In this document: in pieces, positions 35,270 through 45,473 of the stretch
Numbering within the stretch: the first letter of the stretch is position 1
Layout of the letters: the number at the start of each line of letters is the position of its first letter
Source: Aporrectodea caliginosa
Lineage: Eukaryota > Annelida > Clitellata > Crassiclitellata > Lumbricidae
Direction: 5' to 3'
Length of the DNA stretch: 64,000 nt
NCBI GenBank assembly: GCA_020284085.1
Contig: JACEVL010000832.1
Coordinates: 596,501-660,500 of the forward strand
Translations under genes and position numbers: made by a program
The notes under the pieces: model-generated
The model's database searches: none
Told to the model about the DNA's origin: nothing
Seen by the model: the letters and a program-made list of their open reading frames with translations, nothing else

Positions 35270-37585
35270 ATGGTTGGTTGTAGCGCACCGAACTGCCACA
35301 ACAGATCAGAGAAAGGGATACGGCATTTTGCTTTTCCAGCCGAAAAGGATCGCAGAAAAAGATGGTTGATAAACTGCCAACGAGATAAATGGGTGCCAAC
35401 GTCAACAAGTCGTCTTTGCGAAGAACATTTTGACGCTAACCAGTTTGAGACCAAACGCATGGATGGCTGGAGAAAACTGAAGTCAAGTGCCGTGCCCACG
35501 ATATTTTCGGTTCCCAATCCACCACCTGTGCTGCAATCAAAACGAAGAGTTCTGAAGCGTTGCTTCGTAGATGATGACAATGACAATACCTCCATGAAGA
35601 CCCAACGTATTGCAAAGGAACACAGCTACGCTAAATCTTTTATTAAAGAAGGAAATTCAGACTCTGCTTCAGTGCCCTCTACACAGCTGGCCAGTGTTAA
35701 CAATGCAGCCGAAAGCAGAGACTCGTCTACTTCATTTAAGAACAACAATAAGATCGTCCCACAGGAAGCTACTGCATATGAAATAGCTGAATCTTCATTT
35801 CTGGACTTGGGCATAGGAGCTGAGGTTGAAATGGTGACGTCTCAGCCATCACCAAGAAAACAAGTGTGTCTTGAAAATCTTGTACAGGATCAAATGCAGA
35901 AGATCCGACAACTGTCTGGTCAAGTTCGCAGGCTGAAGAGACAGCTGAAGACATCACAAAGTGATCTCCTCACCTTGAAAGCAAAATTTAAAAACATATT
36001 TTCACCAGATCAAATACGGGTTTTGCAGACAAGCAATGGGACAAATCGAGGGAGGAAGTGGTCTGCACAGACTGTACAGAGATCTTTGCAGGTGCTTTTT
36101 GCTTGTGGTCCATCAGGTTACAAACTCCTACTTAGTCAAGGCTATCCACTGCCAGCAACTCGTACTCTGCGCAAGTCGTTGGAAGGAATTCGCTTCGACA
36201 GTGGATTGCTGAAGGAAGTGTTTGAACTCTTACGACTGAAGGTTGCTGAAATGCATGATAAAGAAAAGGACTGTGCTTTAACTCTGGATGAAATGAGCAT
36301 ATCACCGTCTGCTGAATATGACACACGAACTGGTCGACGGATGGGAGAAGTCACTTTACCTGGCCACAGTGGCAGAGCGACACACGCTATGGTATTTATG
36401 CTCTCTGGTATCAGCACTCGATGGAAGCAGACAGTGGCCTACTATTTCACTGGTAACTCTGTGTACGGATCAGCTTTGAAGCCCATTGTAGTCAACATCA
36501 TTACAAAAGCTTGGGAAATTGGTTTGAGAGTGCGCACAGTTGCTTGTGACATGGGAGCATGTAACCGAACAATGTGGAGTACTTTCGGTATTTGTTGTGG
36601 AAGGATGATGAAGACGATTAATCAAATCCCCCATCCTTGTTCTTCGCAGTATGAACTGTATTTTTTGGCTGATTCTCCTCATCTCATAAAAAATCTGAAG
36701 GCTGCATTAGTTAATGGACAAGATATTACTTTACCTGACTGGATCATTAAAGAACAAAATCTTGGTTCTAATACAGTGACAGCCAACCACTTGCGTGCAC
36801 TGATGGCATTCCAAAGCAGCATGCAGCTGAAGATTTCACCTGGACTAACGACGAAAACTCTCGCACCTAACCACTTTGACAAAATGAAAGTATCAAATGC
36901 AATGAGCTTCTTCAGCCATTCAAACGCTGCTGGACTAGAGTACTTAGTAAAGGCACATAGCCACAACACTGACTTTCTGACAACAGCATGGTTCCTAAAA
37001 ACAATGAACAAATGGTTTGACTTGGTGTCTTCTCGACGCAGAGTAACAGCTCTCAGCCTAAAGGATCCAGTTCAGTACAGAAAAGCAATGGACTTTCTGA
37101 GAAGCATTATTCATTTATTTGAAACTTTATCCATTGGAAATAAAGGAGCATGGAAGCCAGTCCAGACCGGTATCATCCTAACAACACAGTCCATTATCGA
37201 CGTTACTGAGAATCTTCTTGCATCCGGTTACCAATTCATCCTTACTTCTCGCTTGACATCTGACTGCATTGAGAACTTGTTCTCCTGTGTTCGTACAAAC
37301 AATGCAGTTCCATCTCCACTAGAATTTAAAAACAAACTACGCCTTCTGTCTGCTTCACAGTTTCTGCGGATAAAACCATCCACCAGCTATAACATCAACG
37401 ATAACTCCTACCTTGCTGATTTTGCATCGTTCAGCAAAACTGCAAATTCGGAGACTGATAATGACTTCCCTGAAGTGTTAAGCTTCACAGATGTCACCAG
37501 CTCACTATCAAACGCAGACCTCGCTTCACTTTACTATTTGGCAGGATACATAGTCTCGCGTGTTCTGAAGTCAAACAGAACATGA
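35270..37585 (+). CDS. THAP-domain P-element transposase (THAP9-like), TGA-interrupted
   Basis: The chosen start is MVGCSAPNC at 35270. The open frame extends upstream, but a splice acceptor-like TTGTTGTGTTGTACACAG ends at 35260 and the THAP fold begins at this Met. The THAP zinc finger occupies residues 1-79: C4, C9, C50, H53 and the closing AVPTIF at 74-79. A coiled-coil-like stretch follows (about 205-245). The RNase H-like catalytic region has TLDEMS (Asp340), VACDMGACN, the GTP-binding-type FLADSPHLIKN and later LTSDCIENLFSCVR. These are the blocks of P transposases and THAP9. The reading frame stops at TGA 37583-37585 after 771 aa, but the same frame continues as family-like sequence to 37753. 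It encodes cut-and-paste transposase activity if read through or if the C-terminus is dispensable. Confidence 0.9.
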   Translation: MVGCSAPNCHNRSEKGIRHFAFPAEKDRRKRWLINCQRDKWVPTSTSRLCEEHFDANQFETKRMDGWRKLKSSAVPTIFSVPNPPPVLQSKRRVLKRCFVDDDNDNTSMKTQRIAKEHSYAKSFIKEGNSDSASVPSTQLASVNNAAESRDSSTSFKNNNKIVPQEATAYEIAESSFLDLGIGAEVEMVTSQPSPRKQVCLENLVQDQMQKIRQLSGQVRRLKRQLKTSQSDLLTLKAKFKNIFSPDQIRVLQTSNGTNRGRKWSAQTVQRSLQVLFACGPSGYKLLLSQGYPLPATRTLRKSLEGIRFDSGLLKEVFELLRLKVAEMHDKEKDCALTLDEMSISPSAEYDTRTGRRMGEVTLPGHSGRATHAMVFMLSGISTRWKQTVAYYFTGNSVYGSALKPIVVNIITKAWEIGLRVRTVACDMGACNRTMWSTFGICCGRMMKTINQIPHPCSSQYELYFLADSPHLIKNLKAALVNGQDITLPDWIIKEQNLGSNTVTANHLRALMAFQSSMQLKISPGLTTKTLAPNHFDKMKVSNAMSFFSHSNAAGLEYLVKAHSHNTDFLTTAWFLKTMNKWFDLVSSRRRVTALSLKDPVQYRKAMDFLRSIIHLFETLSIGNKGAWKPVQTGIILTTQSIIDVTENLLASGYQFILTSRLTSDCIENLFSCVRTNNAVPSPLEFKNKLRLLSASQFLRIKPSTSYNINDNSYLADFASFSKTANSETDNDFPEVLSFTDVTSSLSNADLASLYYLAGYIVSRVLKSNRT

Positions 37586-37753
37586 GAAACATGCATTCCC
37601 GCTATTAAGTCTGAAGACAATATTTTTGTTGGAGATCATGCCTTGCTTTTACGGTTGAAGGCGTACAAAGATGGGTGTTTAGTTTCATGTACCCCTCAGG
37701 TATTTGAAATGCTGCAGCAGGCCGAGAAGATGCACTCTAACCACTGTAGGTAA
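37586..37753 (+). pseudogene. P transposase C-terminus beyond the TGA
   Basis: In the same frame as 35270-37585, 55 codons follow the TGA and end at TAA 37751. They read ETCIPAIKS, then GDHALLLRLKAYKDG and VFEMLQQAEKM. This matches the usual end of P-type transposases (Cys pair, then 'K.Y..GGL..PS..V'). The TGA stands three residues before a Cys, where family members often have a first Cys, so TGT/TGC to TGA is a likely single mutation. A GTAACT donor-like site occurs at the TAA. Confidence 0.65.
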
Positions 37754-38071
37754 CTGGGCATGCAAAGAAGGTGTGGTGCGCTTGTGTAGGCCTACACACG
37801 CCAGAGCGTTTGACTCCGATTATTTTCCATACCGCTCGGGGTCTTTCGCACTGAGAGGTGTTCACTGGAGAGGCGCTTTATAAATACAATACACTATAAA
37901 GCACTACTCTGACGCTAAGCACAAGCTAATTCACAAGCGTTGTGTCATATCAGAGGGGGTCTCCAGAGATCGATGTCCACTCATGTCCAGTGGAAGTCCA
38001 AGTCCGGTTGCCAGAGAGGAGGCAGAGCAGCTGTTGCGGAGGGTTTCGTCGAGGAAGCTTGGAAGCAATCA

Positions 38072-38073
<2 letters not shown>

Positions 38074-38108
<35 letters not shown>
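38074..38108. repeat. (ATA)n microsatellite
   Basis: About 12 ATA/TAA units inside the 3' region of the P element. Confidence 0.9.
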
Positions 38109-38334
38109 CTTCGTTTTAATACTTTCAAACTGACGCAGTATGATTACAATTCAGTATGAACGGGTGATCACAAGTTATTAGGCCTACATGGTTGCTAGTT
38201 GCTACGAACTCAACCCTCCAATGGAACAAAAATGCCGTCCATGACGGCCGACCAATCAGAATGCAGGAACCCGATTACCATTGGGCCTATAGCAAACAGC
38301 CAAACTCTCGGTAATAGATAGCTCTGATTCTAGC

Positions 38335-39306
38335 CATTGCCTATTATCTTTGTAGCCAGTCACTTTGGCGGAAAGAATAGCGAATGATTTATCTAAGAAA
38401 ATCATGCTGATCATTGAGTTTGCGTAAATATCACAGACAACTTGTTAAATCAGTAGGATTTTTGTGCCCTATATGAATAATAATTAATACTATTTAATAA
38501 GCCGCCAACGCGTTCCACCTTTGAATGTTCTGGATGTTGACAACGAATTTCGGAATATAACCACTGTAATTTTAGACGATGGTAACGTCGGCCATTAAAA
38601 TTACATATAACGGGAGACTTTATAACTTAAAGACATTAAAAACAAGGAAACAAACCTTAATTTGAATTTGTTTAACGCAGTGTCTCTTAAATTCGAAATT
38701 GTATCACACCTGGAAGTAATAATAGTCCCAGGTAATAATTAACCACTTTCGTTATCTTCTTTGGTTAATCGTCTTACAAGCTAAAAATAACTATTGTCAG
38801 GCAGCGACACTTAACCAAAGATGTCGCCCACTTCGATTTTTCTGATATTAAATCAGAAGTTTAAAATCTCAACAGTCAATCTTTTGCTTCGCAAACACAA
38901 TTATTGGTCGACTGCAATCATAAATATAGCTAATTAACTGAAGTGCATTTGTTATGTAAAGAAGAAGCGACATTTTGCTGACCCTCTTATTATCACCCCA
39001 TGACTAATCACATTAGTTTTCAGTCCTGTAATAATGGTAATAATAGAACCTTGCTTTGTTGTAGAACGCGCACAGAATTCAAAATGGCGCTTCTAGCAGC
39101 TGATGGGGAGGCTGAGACGCGGAGAGTATCTAGGCCTACTAACTCCATCACCCAGCGCCGCAGAGATGGCAGTGAAAGCCGGAAGCTGATGAACGCTTAT
39201 TTAGCGCTGTACGAAATGATGAAGACTATACTCAATCGGCTCTTCCCCACCCACCCCTCTTGTGGACGTCGCTCCGTTCTCGGGCCCATGACTTGACTTC
39301 TCTCTT
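38335..39306. other. no feature recognised
   Basis: AT-rich DNA with an ORF at 39000-39296 that shows no family resemblance and is not conserved elsewhere in the window. Confidence 0.5.
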
Positions 39307-39314
39307 CCGGACAA

Positions 39315-40106
39315 CAGTGTTGCCACAGCTGGGGTTTTCTCACTAGATCTGGGGTTTTTGGCCTCCGTCTGGGGTTCTGGGGATTTTTTGGCAAAATATG
39401 CATAAATCTGGGGATATTTTTGAACATTGGCATTTTGCATGCATAATACACATATTTATACTGTGATTAAATGTAAAAGCTTATACGCAATATAATTTTT
39501 AGTCCACAACATATAATTTTTTTCAATACAGGGTGGGTTACTGTTGCTGTCAATCGCCAAAGGTGCTGGCATAGACCAAAATGGGTGCAGAAGTCAAATA
39601 GAGCAAACTGCCATGATTGGCCTCTACACCCACCCACGTGCACACACACACAAACAAACACACACATCCATTGTTTTATAACACGTATGTGTATGTTTTT
39701 GTAATTTGCATAATATTTAGACTGCTCTCAGCTTTCAACAGAAATATTATTTACTTTTAAATTGAAATTAGTATGTAAATGGCAATAGTAAACATTTAAT
39801 AAATTTAGTTTTATAAATTCTTTTTACTTTCATTGAAATACACCTGAAGTGACAAAAATAAATGTTAATAGAAAAACAAAAACTTAGTTTCTATTGGTCC
39901 TTATTGGTTAAGTCGATCTTTGAGGGGCGCATTTACGCTCGCAACAGGACACAGTAATATAAATGCTACGGCATGCTAGTATGCATACTTACTTTCTCAT
40001 TTTCCAGATTTTATGCCTAATATTGGAGTCTATATAGTCTGGGGTTTTCTGGGGTTTTTTCAGAAGGAAATCTAGGGTTATTTCAAAAACCTGAGTGGCA
40101 ACACTG
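39315..40106. mobile_element. 792-bp hAT-type element
   Basis: Inverted ends CAGTGTTGCCAC and GTGGCAACACTG are flanked by the exact 8-bp duplication CCGGACAA (39307-39314, 40107-40114). CTGGGGTTTT words repeat near both ends. The middle (39720-39990) is related to the 22567-23926 element (CTCTCAGCTTTCAAC, TTGGTTAAGTCGATCTT), suggesting nesting or shared origin. Confidence 0.9.
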
Positions 40107-40114
40107 CCGGACAA

Positions 40115-40925
40115 GGACAATCGAAACTTCATTTCTAGAGTCGTGCATAAAAACATACTGATGAATATTCCCTTTACAAAATCATTCAAAATAAAATAAA
40201 TTAAACGATACTCAGATAGGGTCAGGTAGGGCCCAGGGCCTACATACAAATGAACACACATATAACTAACTTCTTAACCCATTAGTGCCCAAGGTTCCTT
40301 TTTAGGGACACAAAGTTATTCAAGTCCAGTTAAGCGTACAAGAACCGTAAATTGAGTGTCTTTTTCGCTGTACTTAGGCCTACTAATGTCTCTAGTACTA
40401 GTAGGTCTATTATTTGGAACGTTCTATTTCAATGTAGCCTACATAAAATATTCCATGCGTAGGCCTAAATATGACGCCATAAACCTCGCCCGCAAGAAAT
40501 TTCACAAATGATGAATTCAAAAGTAAGCATTTTTTAAATAAATAATCTTAGCATATTGAAATTTTGACACAAAAACAACTTCAACGGTTATTTTTGGTAG
40601 TGTTTTAACAATACTATCATTACTGAACCAACGCAGGGAAATTCTTATCAAAGTTGCTAATGTAGCCTAGGCCTACTTTTAGGCTACCGATATCAAAGTT
40701 TTTTTAATATATAGAGTAAAATAATTAGCCTAGCCTACATGAAGTTTGAAGGAATCTATAGGCCTAGAGGTGAAAACTAGGCCCAATAGGCCTGAGCTGA
40801 TGCGCAACGAAAAATGCGTTGCCAGCTACTCTAAGCAGGGCCTACTACGCATGAGGGGATGGAAGCAGACTGCTTCCAATTTGTGCCAGGGAGGAAAATT
40901 CCCTCCACCCCTAGTGAACTGTTGA
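40115..40925. other. no gene; AGGCCTA-rich DNA
   Basis: The word TAGGCCTA and its variants occur many times at 40370-40860. No ORF or repeat boundary was recognised. Confidence 0.5.
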
Positions 40926-40929
40926 ATTA

Positions 40930-40990
40930 TACTAACGGTACCGGTCAGCATTGCATCGGCTGAGAGGAGCTTCTCTTCATTAGGCCTACG
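40930..40990 (+). pseudogene. hAT transposase C-terminus, split by the 40991-44904 insertion
   Basis: The + strand reads LTVPVSIASAERSFSSL and then the target site. After the insertion, 44905-44947 continues as RLLKTWLRDQMQ. Rejoined in concept this is the hAT dimerisation motif (ASAERSFSxLRxLKTWLRxxM). It is then cut again by the 5' LTR and does not resume after the 3' LTR. Confidence 0.75.
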
Positions 40991-41335
40991 CAGTGTCCGA
41001 TTTGCCGGGGGGGTCGGGGGGTTGGACCCCCCTGCTTCTCATTTTGACCCCCATGCTTCTGGTCTTTGGCCGACCCCCGGGGGGTCGGCTGGACCCCCTC
41101 ACTTTCATTACCCACAGTCCTACTCCAAATGACTCCATAATAAAAAATATAGTCTCCATTATGACCAATCGGCCTGATGTAGGTTGATATTGGGATATAC
41201 TTTTTACGGAATAGGGTTATCCTTTCAGATAATACAACAATTATTAACTTGGTTCCTCTCGGCCACCGTACTTTCATCTGCGTTGTCACTTGGTTACTAT
41301 GACAGCTAGGGCCAAGATGTGGAAACTGTAGAGAG

Positions 41336-41902
41336 TGACATGGGAATTTCCCCGCGGGGAAACCGCGGTAACCGCGGTAAATCCCGCGGTAATGGGGACA
41401 ACAATTGCGGTAATACCGCGGTAATGGGGACAAAAATTGCGGCAATACCGCGGTAATGGGGTTTACTCTCGCGGTAATACCGCGGTAATGGGGAATGAGC
41501 CGGCAATAAACCCGGGTGATGTTGAGAACTTGAGAACTGATAAGGAGAGTTTATTAGTTTCTGAAGCCTACTAGTCAGAAATAGTCAGGACTTGGTTAAT
41601 GCAAACTGTCCATAAGATAATAACAGACTAATGCAGTCAACAATACAAATAGTTTTGTAAGCTAAAAACTGTTATTTTTTAATTTGAATTTGTGTAAACT
41701 TTTTGCGGGGAATGTGATGTCGTCCTGCGGGGATGGGGGTGGGGATGGGGAGCAAACCTGCGGGGATGGGGTGGGGATGGGGAGCAAACCTGCGGGGATG
41801 GGGCGGGGATGGGGACAAACCCTGCGGGGATGGGGTGGGGATGGGGACGACTAACTTGGTGCGGGGTGGGGATGGGGACGAGATTGTCTCCCCATGTCAG
41901 GT
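41336..41902. mobile_element. nested G-rich element with CCGCGG and GGGGATGGGG repeats
   Basis: The ends show inverted TGACATGGG and CCCATGTCA. The left part has five ~30-bp repeats with AATACCGCGGTAATGGGGA. The right part has five ~30-38-bp repeats with TGCGGGGATGGGG and TGGGGATGGGGA. No clear target duplication. It is probably a hAT-type MITE. Confidence 0.6.
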
Positions 41903-42519
41903 CTCTCTCTAGTGGAAAGATCTTGGGCAGGGCCTAAGAGGGTGCAGCCGGTTCATTGCTCCTGGGCCCAGAGGGCTGGGAGTGTAGTTTCTGGCTGAGC
42001 CGGAGGAGTTACCGATCAAGGTCCAGCAAGCGTATGATTGATAGTGCCCTGCTAGCCTACAGTGCCCTTCACATCTGTAGGTCAATGCTACTACAGCTTT
42101 CTCCAGTCTCCTATAGGCCCCAGCCACCATTCATTACACGCACCCCAATTGAAATGAGTCATAGGATCCAGTTTCCAACATCACCAGCGGCCAGCCTCAT
42201 CATCAGGAAGGTTAGCTCTTCTGCTGTTCATCTGTCTGACATTATAGAACTTATTTTGCAGTTTTTCCATTTTATGCATATATTTATTTAAGCCTTCAGA
42301 TATGAAAAGTAAAAGTTGTAGATAAGCCGTCCATAATGTATGGTGACAGATCAGGAGCCCTGAAAGGTTTGATTTCTTGTGGAAATAATTTTATATCTAA
42401 CCATGTCTGCCTGTTTGTTGGAAGAAAAACTTTAACTTTAGCAAAGCAATATCTTGCTTTCCTTAATGGTCAGGATTTCATAACAGAAATTAAACATTTA
42501 CCCTCCGTACATAAGACAA

Positions 42520-43552
42520 CTTTGGTAGAAATGGGAATACCGAAACACTTGGTACAACTTCTTAAGGGATTGTACGAAGATCAGATAGCGGTGATAAGAA
42601 CAGAATATGGAGATACTGACGGATTCAGGATAAAGAAGGGAGTACGGCAAGGTTGCATTTTGTCTCCTTTTCTATTTAATTTGTATGCAGAAAGGATAAT
42701 GAGGCATGCAGGTATGGATGAAGCTGAAGAAGGAATAAAGATAGCGGGAAGAACATTGAACAATCTGAGATACGCTGATGACACAACACTATTGGCCGGC
42801 AATAAAAATGATTTGATAGAATTAATAAGAAGGCTTAAGAGAGAAAGTGAGAAAGCAGGACTCTATTTCAATATAAAGAAAACAAAGATCATGACAACAG
42901 AGGAGGAGGATAGTTTTGTAGTAGACAATGAGGAAATAGAAACGGTAACAAGCTTTACATTTCTGGGATCAGTAATAGAAAAAGAAGGAAAATGTGATAT
43001 GGAAATAAATCGTAGAGTGGCGATAGGAAAAGCTGCAATGAATGGTCTGGAAAAATATGGAAGGACAAACATGTCAGTATAGACACAAAAAAAGATTGGT
43101 GAAAGCTCTAATCATACCAACAGTAACATATGGCAGTGAGACATGGACATTGACTAAGAAAACGAGAAAAAAGATTAACGCATGCGAAATGTGGATATGG
43201 AGGAAAATGCAGAGAATTTCATGGACGGAGAAAAAGACTAACGAATGGGTGCGCAGGGATATAGGAATTGAGAAAGAAGAGACACTTCAACAAACAGTGC
43301 TAAGAGCAAAGTTGAGGTTCTTTGGACATATCATGCGGTCAGACGGACTGGAAAAGGAAATGATGTTAGCATATGGAGAGGGAAGGAGAAAACAAGGACG
43401 ACCAAGGATAAAGTGGATGGACGAGATACATGAAATAACTAGAATGAATTTGACAGAACTGAGAGATGCGACGGCGGACAGAAGAAAATGGAGGAACTTG
43501 ATCATGACGGTCGCCAGGGTTCAACGAACTGACAGCACAAGGTAACAAGGTA
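42520..43552 (+). pseudogene. 5'-truncated RTE-like LINE with target duplication
   Basis: The insertion is bounded by an exact 11-bp duplication ACATAAGACAA (42509-42519, 43553-43563), and the host sequence on both sides continues like 20420-20470. The encoded protein runs from mid-RT: EMGIPKHLVQLLKGLY, GVRQGCILSPFLFNLY, the catalytic YADD at about 42771-42782, NIKKTKIM and FTFLGSVI. One frameshift near 43060-43075 leads to IIPTVTYGSETWT, FFGHIMRSDGLEKEM and GRRKQGRPRIKWMDEI. The 'GR...GRP..RW.D.I' ending is typical of RTE/BovB-type elements. The tail is GGTAACAAGGTA. RT N-terminus and endonuclease are missing. Confidence 0.88.
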
Positions 43553-43669
43553 ACATAAGACAATTTTTGGATGTGCCCAAAATTTACACCATTGACCTGT
43601 TGAACTTATTAACACAGTCAATCTTTCAGAGCTATTTCCAAATGTTTGTGTGAGTTTAGGTTATACTGT

Positions 43670-43800
43670 TAATTCCGGAAACAGTAACCTCTGCAGAGAG
43701 ATCATTCAGCAAATTCAAGCTAATTAAGAATTTGTAAGGTCTGCAATGTCTCAAGAATATCTTGTGGATTTGGCCAGTTTGAGTATTGCCAGAAAATTGA
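43670..43800 (+). pseudogene. hAT transposase C-terminal dimerisation region
   Basis: The + strand reads TVTSAERSFSKFKLIKN, a stop, then in another frame RSAMSQEYLVDLASLSIARK. This is the hAT dimerisation motif of the 40991-44904 element, broken by a stop and frameshift. Confidence 0.8.
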
Positions 43801-43901
43801 TTTTGAAACTGTCAAGAGAAATTTTGCAGAAAAATGTCAGGAAAGCTCCATTGTTAATCAAATAAGCTTATTAAGTGTTTTAAGGTATGAACATATTCTT
43901 A

Positions 43902-44345
43902 TTTGTGGCTGGGGACAGCCAGGAAACAATTTCGGGTGGTCCATTTTCCAAAGTTTAGGAGGGACCGCCGAGGCGCGCAGCGCCGAGCAGGGGGAGGGTT
44001 TGGGGAGGGGATGTGCCCCTCCCACATTGAAATTTTTGAATTTCCACACTGTAATGGTAGCAATTTAAGCTGTCATCTGAACAAAATTGCTCTATTATTT
44101 CAGTACTGATAGGAACCAGCTGTTACTCGTAGCTACGATGTAGTTTGAGTCGTGTTTTAGTTTGACTGCAGACAATACTTGCAAAAAAATATAAAAAAGT
44201 AAGTAAAAGTTTCGAAGTTTCACGTACAAGCAATGTCATCCAAAGATTTAATTTCGCAGTTGGAAAATATGACTAAAAATTTTTTTGCAATTAGTTATTT
44301 CGGGGGGGGGTTTGAACCCGTAAAACCCCCCCCTAAATACGCCCA
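43902..44345. mobile_element. non-coding repeat nested in the hAT element
   Basis: Homology with 20770-20900 breaks at about 43900 and resumes at about 44345, so this DNA was inserted. It shares GAGCAGGGGGAGGG and CCACACTGTAATGGTAGC with 326-632 in opposite orientation. It ends near TAAATACGCCCAT. Family unidentified. Confidence 0.6.
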
Positions 44346-44636
44346 TGTTTGTGACTGTTTGACAGTGGCCAAGGTGTGGTGGCTTCCCAGGTTTTTATTT
44401 TAATTTAATCTTCACAATTTCATTTGAAATATCTGATTGAAGCAAAACACACAGTGACAGCAGGCAATTGTTTTGTTAACAAAAGTTGCATTGTACTGTA
44501 GCAATTTACAAATGGTGTTCTGTATACTTTGTATTGTATTGTGTATATATACATAATTTTATATATATACACATACATGTATTGTATATTATACTGATGA
44601 TGGGTGTTGGGAAGAAAACATAAAGGAGGCTGGGAA

Positions 44637-44789
44637 CAGAGATGGGTAGGCTAACTAATCGATTAAATTCTAATCGATTGGCTAATTAATTAGCTAAACA
44701 GCTAATTCCACTCCTGATCGATTAGCTACAAGATTTTGCTAAATCTAATTTTAATCGATAAGCAATTTAATTAATCGTGCCCATCTCTG
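44637..44789. mobile_element. 153-bp hAT-type MITE
   Basis: Inverted ends CAGAGATGGG and CCCATCTCTG are flanked by the exact 8-bp duplication GCTGGGAA (44629-44636, 44790-44797). The interior is a series of TAATCGATTA/TAATTAGC palindromes. Confidence 0.93.
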
Positions 44790-45097
44790 GCTGGGAAGGC
44801 CCATAAGAGGGGGGGGTAAAAAAATATTACTGCGGCTCCGAAAATTTTTAATAGTTCTATAGATTTCCGACCCCCCTGCTTCTTTTTGGACAAATCGGAC
44901 CCTGGGCCTACGTCTACTAAAAACATGGTTGAGAGACCAAATGCAAACGAAATTCGCCAGTACGCTAATTATTTCTTTCAGTTTGATGATGAACGCTATT
45001 GACGTTATTTTAGCGCATAATGTTTAATGTTTAGGGTCGTTAAGTTCAATTTGTATGGCGTTTCTATTGACGACGACGTCGGTGCAAGAAATCTATC

Positions 45098-45351
45098 GTT
45101 GCTAAGGGCAACGTATTGTATGACGTGGCAAACTTGCACCGGTGCCGTTTTAGGGGTTATTAAGGGCAACTGCAATGCATTTATGACGGCGGCTTGCACC
45201 GGTGCAGAAATATTGAATGTTGCTATGGGTAACGCATGGTCTGACGTTACAAAAGCACTCCGAATTTATGTAGCGCCCCAGAGTCGGTGCAGATTTCGAG
45301 TGGTTGCTAGGGGCAACCTTTAGATTTATATCGCGAATTTGCACCGGTGCA
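45098..45351 (+). promoter_or_regulatory. LTR U3 array of X-box-like and ACCGGT palindromes
   Basis: Four imperfect palindromes resemble the RFX X-box (GTTGCYATGGCAAC): GTTGCTAAGGGCAAC (45098), GTTATTAAGGGCAAC (45156), GTTGCTATGGGTAAC (45219) and GTTGCTAGGGGCAAC (45303). Three GCACCGGTGC palindromes lie between or after them (45136, 45196, 45341), with further half-sites. Spacing of the X-boxes is about 60-85 bp. The same sites recur in the 3' LTR 7542 bp downstream. Binding by RFX proteins is inference. Confidence 0.65.
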
Positions 45352-45465
45352 GATTTGGGAGTTTGGCGCCAATTCTTTCTATGGGCGAGATAGGCCGGTG
45401 CTAATATGATTTGCACCGCAATGCATTAGACTGTTTTCGCGCCTTATTTTTGCACCGCTGAAAGG

Positions 45466-45473
45466 TATATAAA
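45466..45473 (+). promoter_or_regulatory. LTR TATA box
   Basis: TATATAAA precedes a GCATGCTCGGGAG region that probably holds the start of R. It is repeated at 53008-53015 in the 3' LTR. Confidence 0.7.

Larger units (their letters stand above)
33809..38326 (+). mobile_element. complete P-element-superfamily transposon, 4518 bp
   Basis: The terminal inverted repeats are 28 bp with two mismatches. Both ends start CAGAGC and share TCTATTACCGAGAGTTTGGC. They are flanked by the exact 8-bp duplication ATTCTAGC (33801-33808, 38327-38334), the size made by P elements. A second inverted block lies further in, near 33866-33903 and 38222-38262 (CTGATTGG and TTTGTTCCA). It encloses one large THAP transposase ORF. 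The long 5' region carries CCCTAACC tracts. Perfect target duplication and a nearly open ORF indicate a fairly recent insertion. Confidence 0.93.
40991..44904 (+). mobile_element. 3914-bp hAT element carrying nested insertions
   Basis: Inverted ends CAGTGTCCGATTTG and CAAATCGGACCCTG are flanked by the exact 8-bp duplication GGCCTACG (40983-40990, 44905-44912). GACCCCCCTGCTTCT occurs near both ends. The interior 42200-44480 is related to 20180-20900. Nested inside are a G-rich repeat element (about 41336-41900), an RTE-like LINE (42520-43552), a repeat at about 43902-44345 and a 153-bp MITE (44637-44789). Confidence 0.9.

Noticed and set aside
37583..37585. Selenocysteine codon in the P transposase
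   Set aside because: No SECIS element was recognised and P transposases are not known selenoproteins; a nonsense mutation is simpler.
39000..39296. 98-aa ORF as a host exon
   Set aside because: No domain, splice context or paralogue support was found.
45005..45416. ORFs of 64-98 aa in both LTRs
   Set aside because: They are duplicated only because the LTRs are, run through U3 regulatory repeats, and match no known family.
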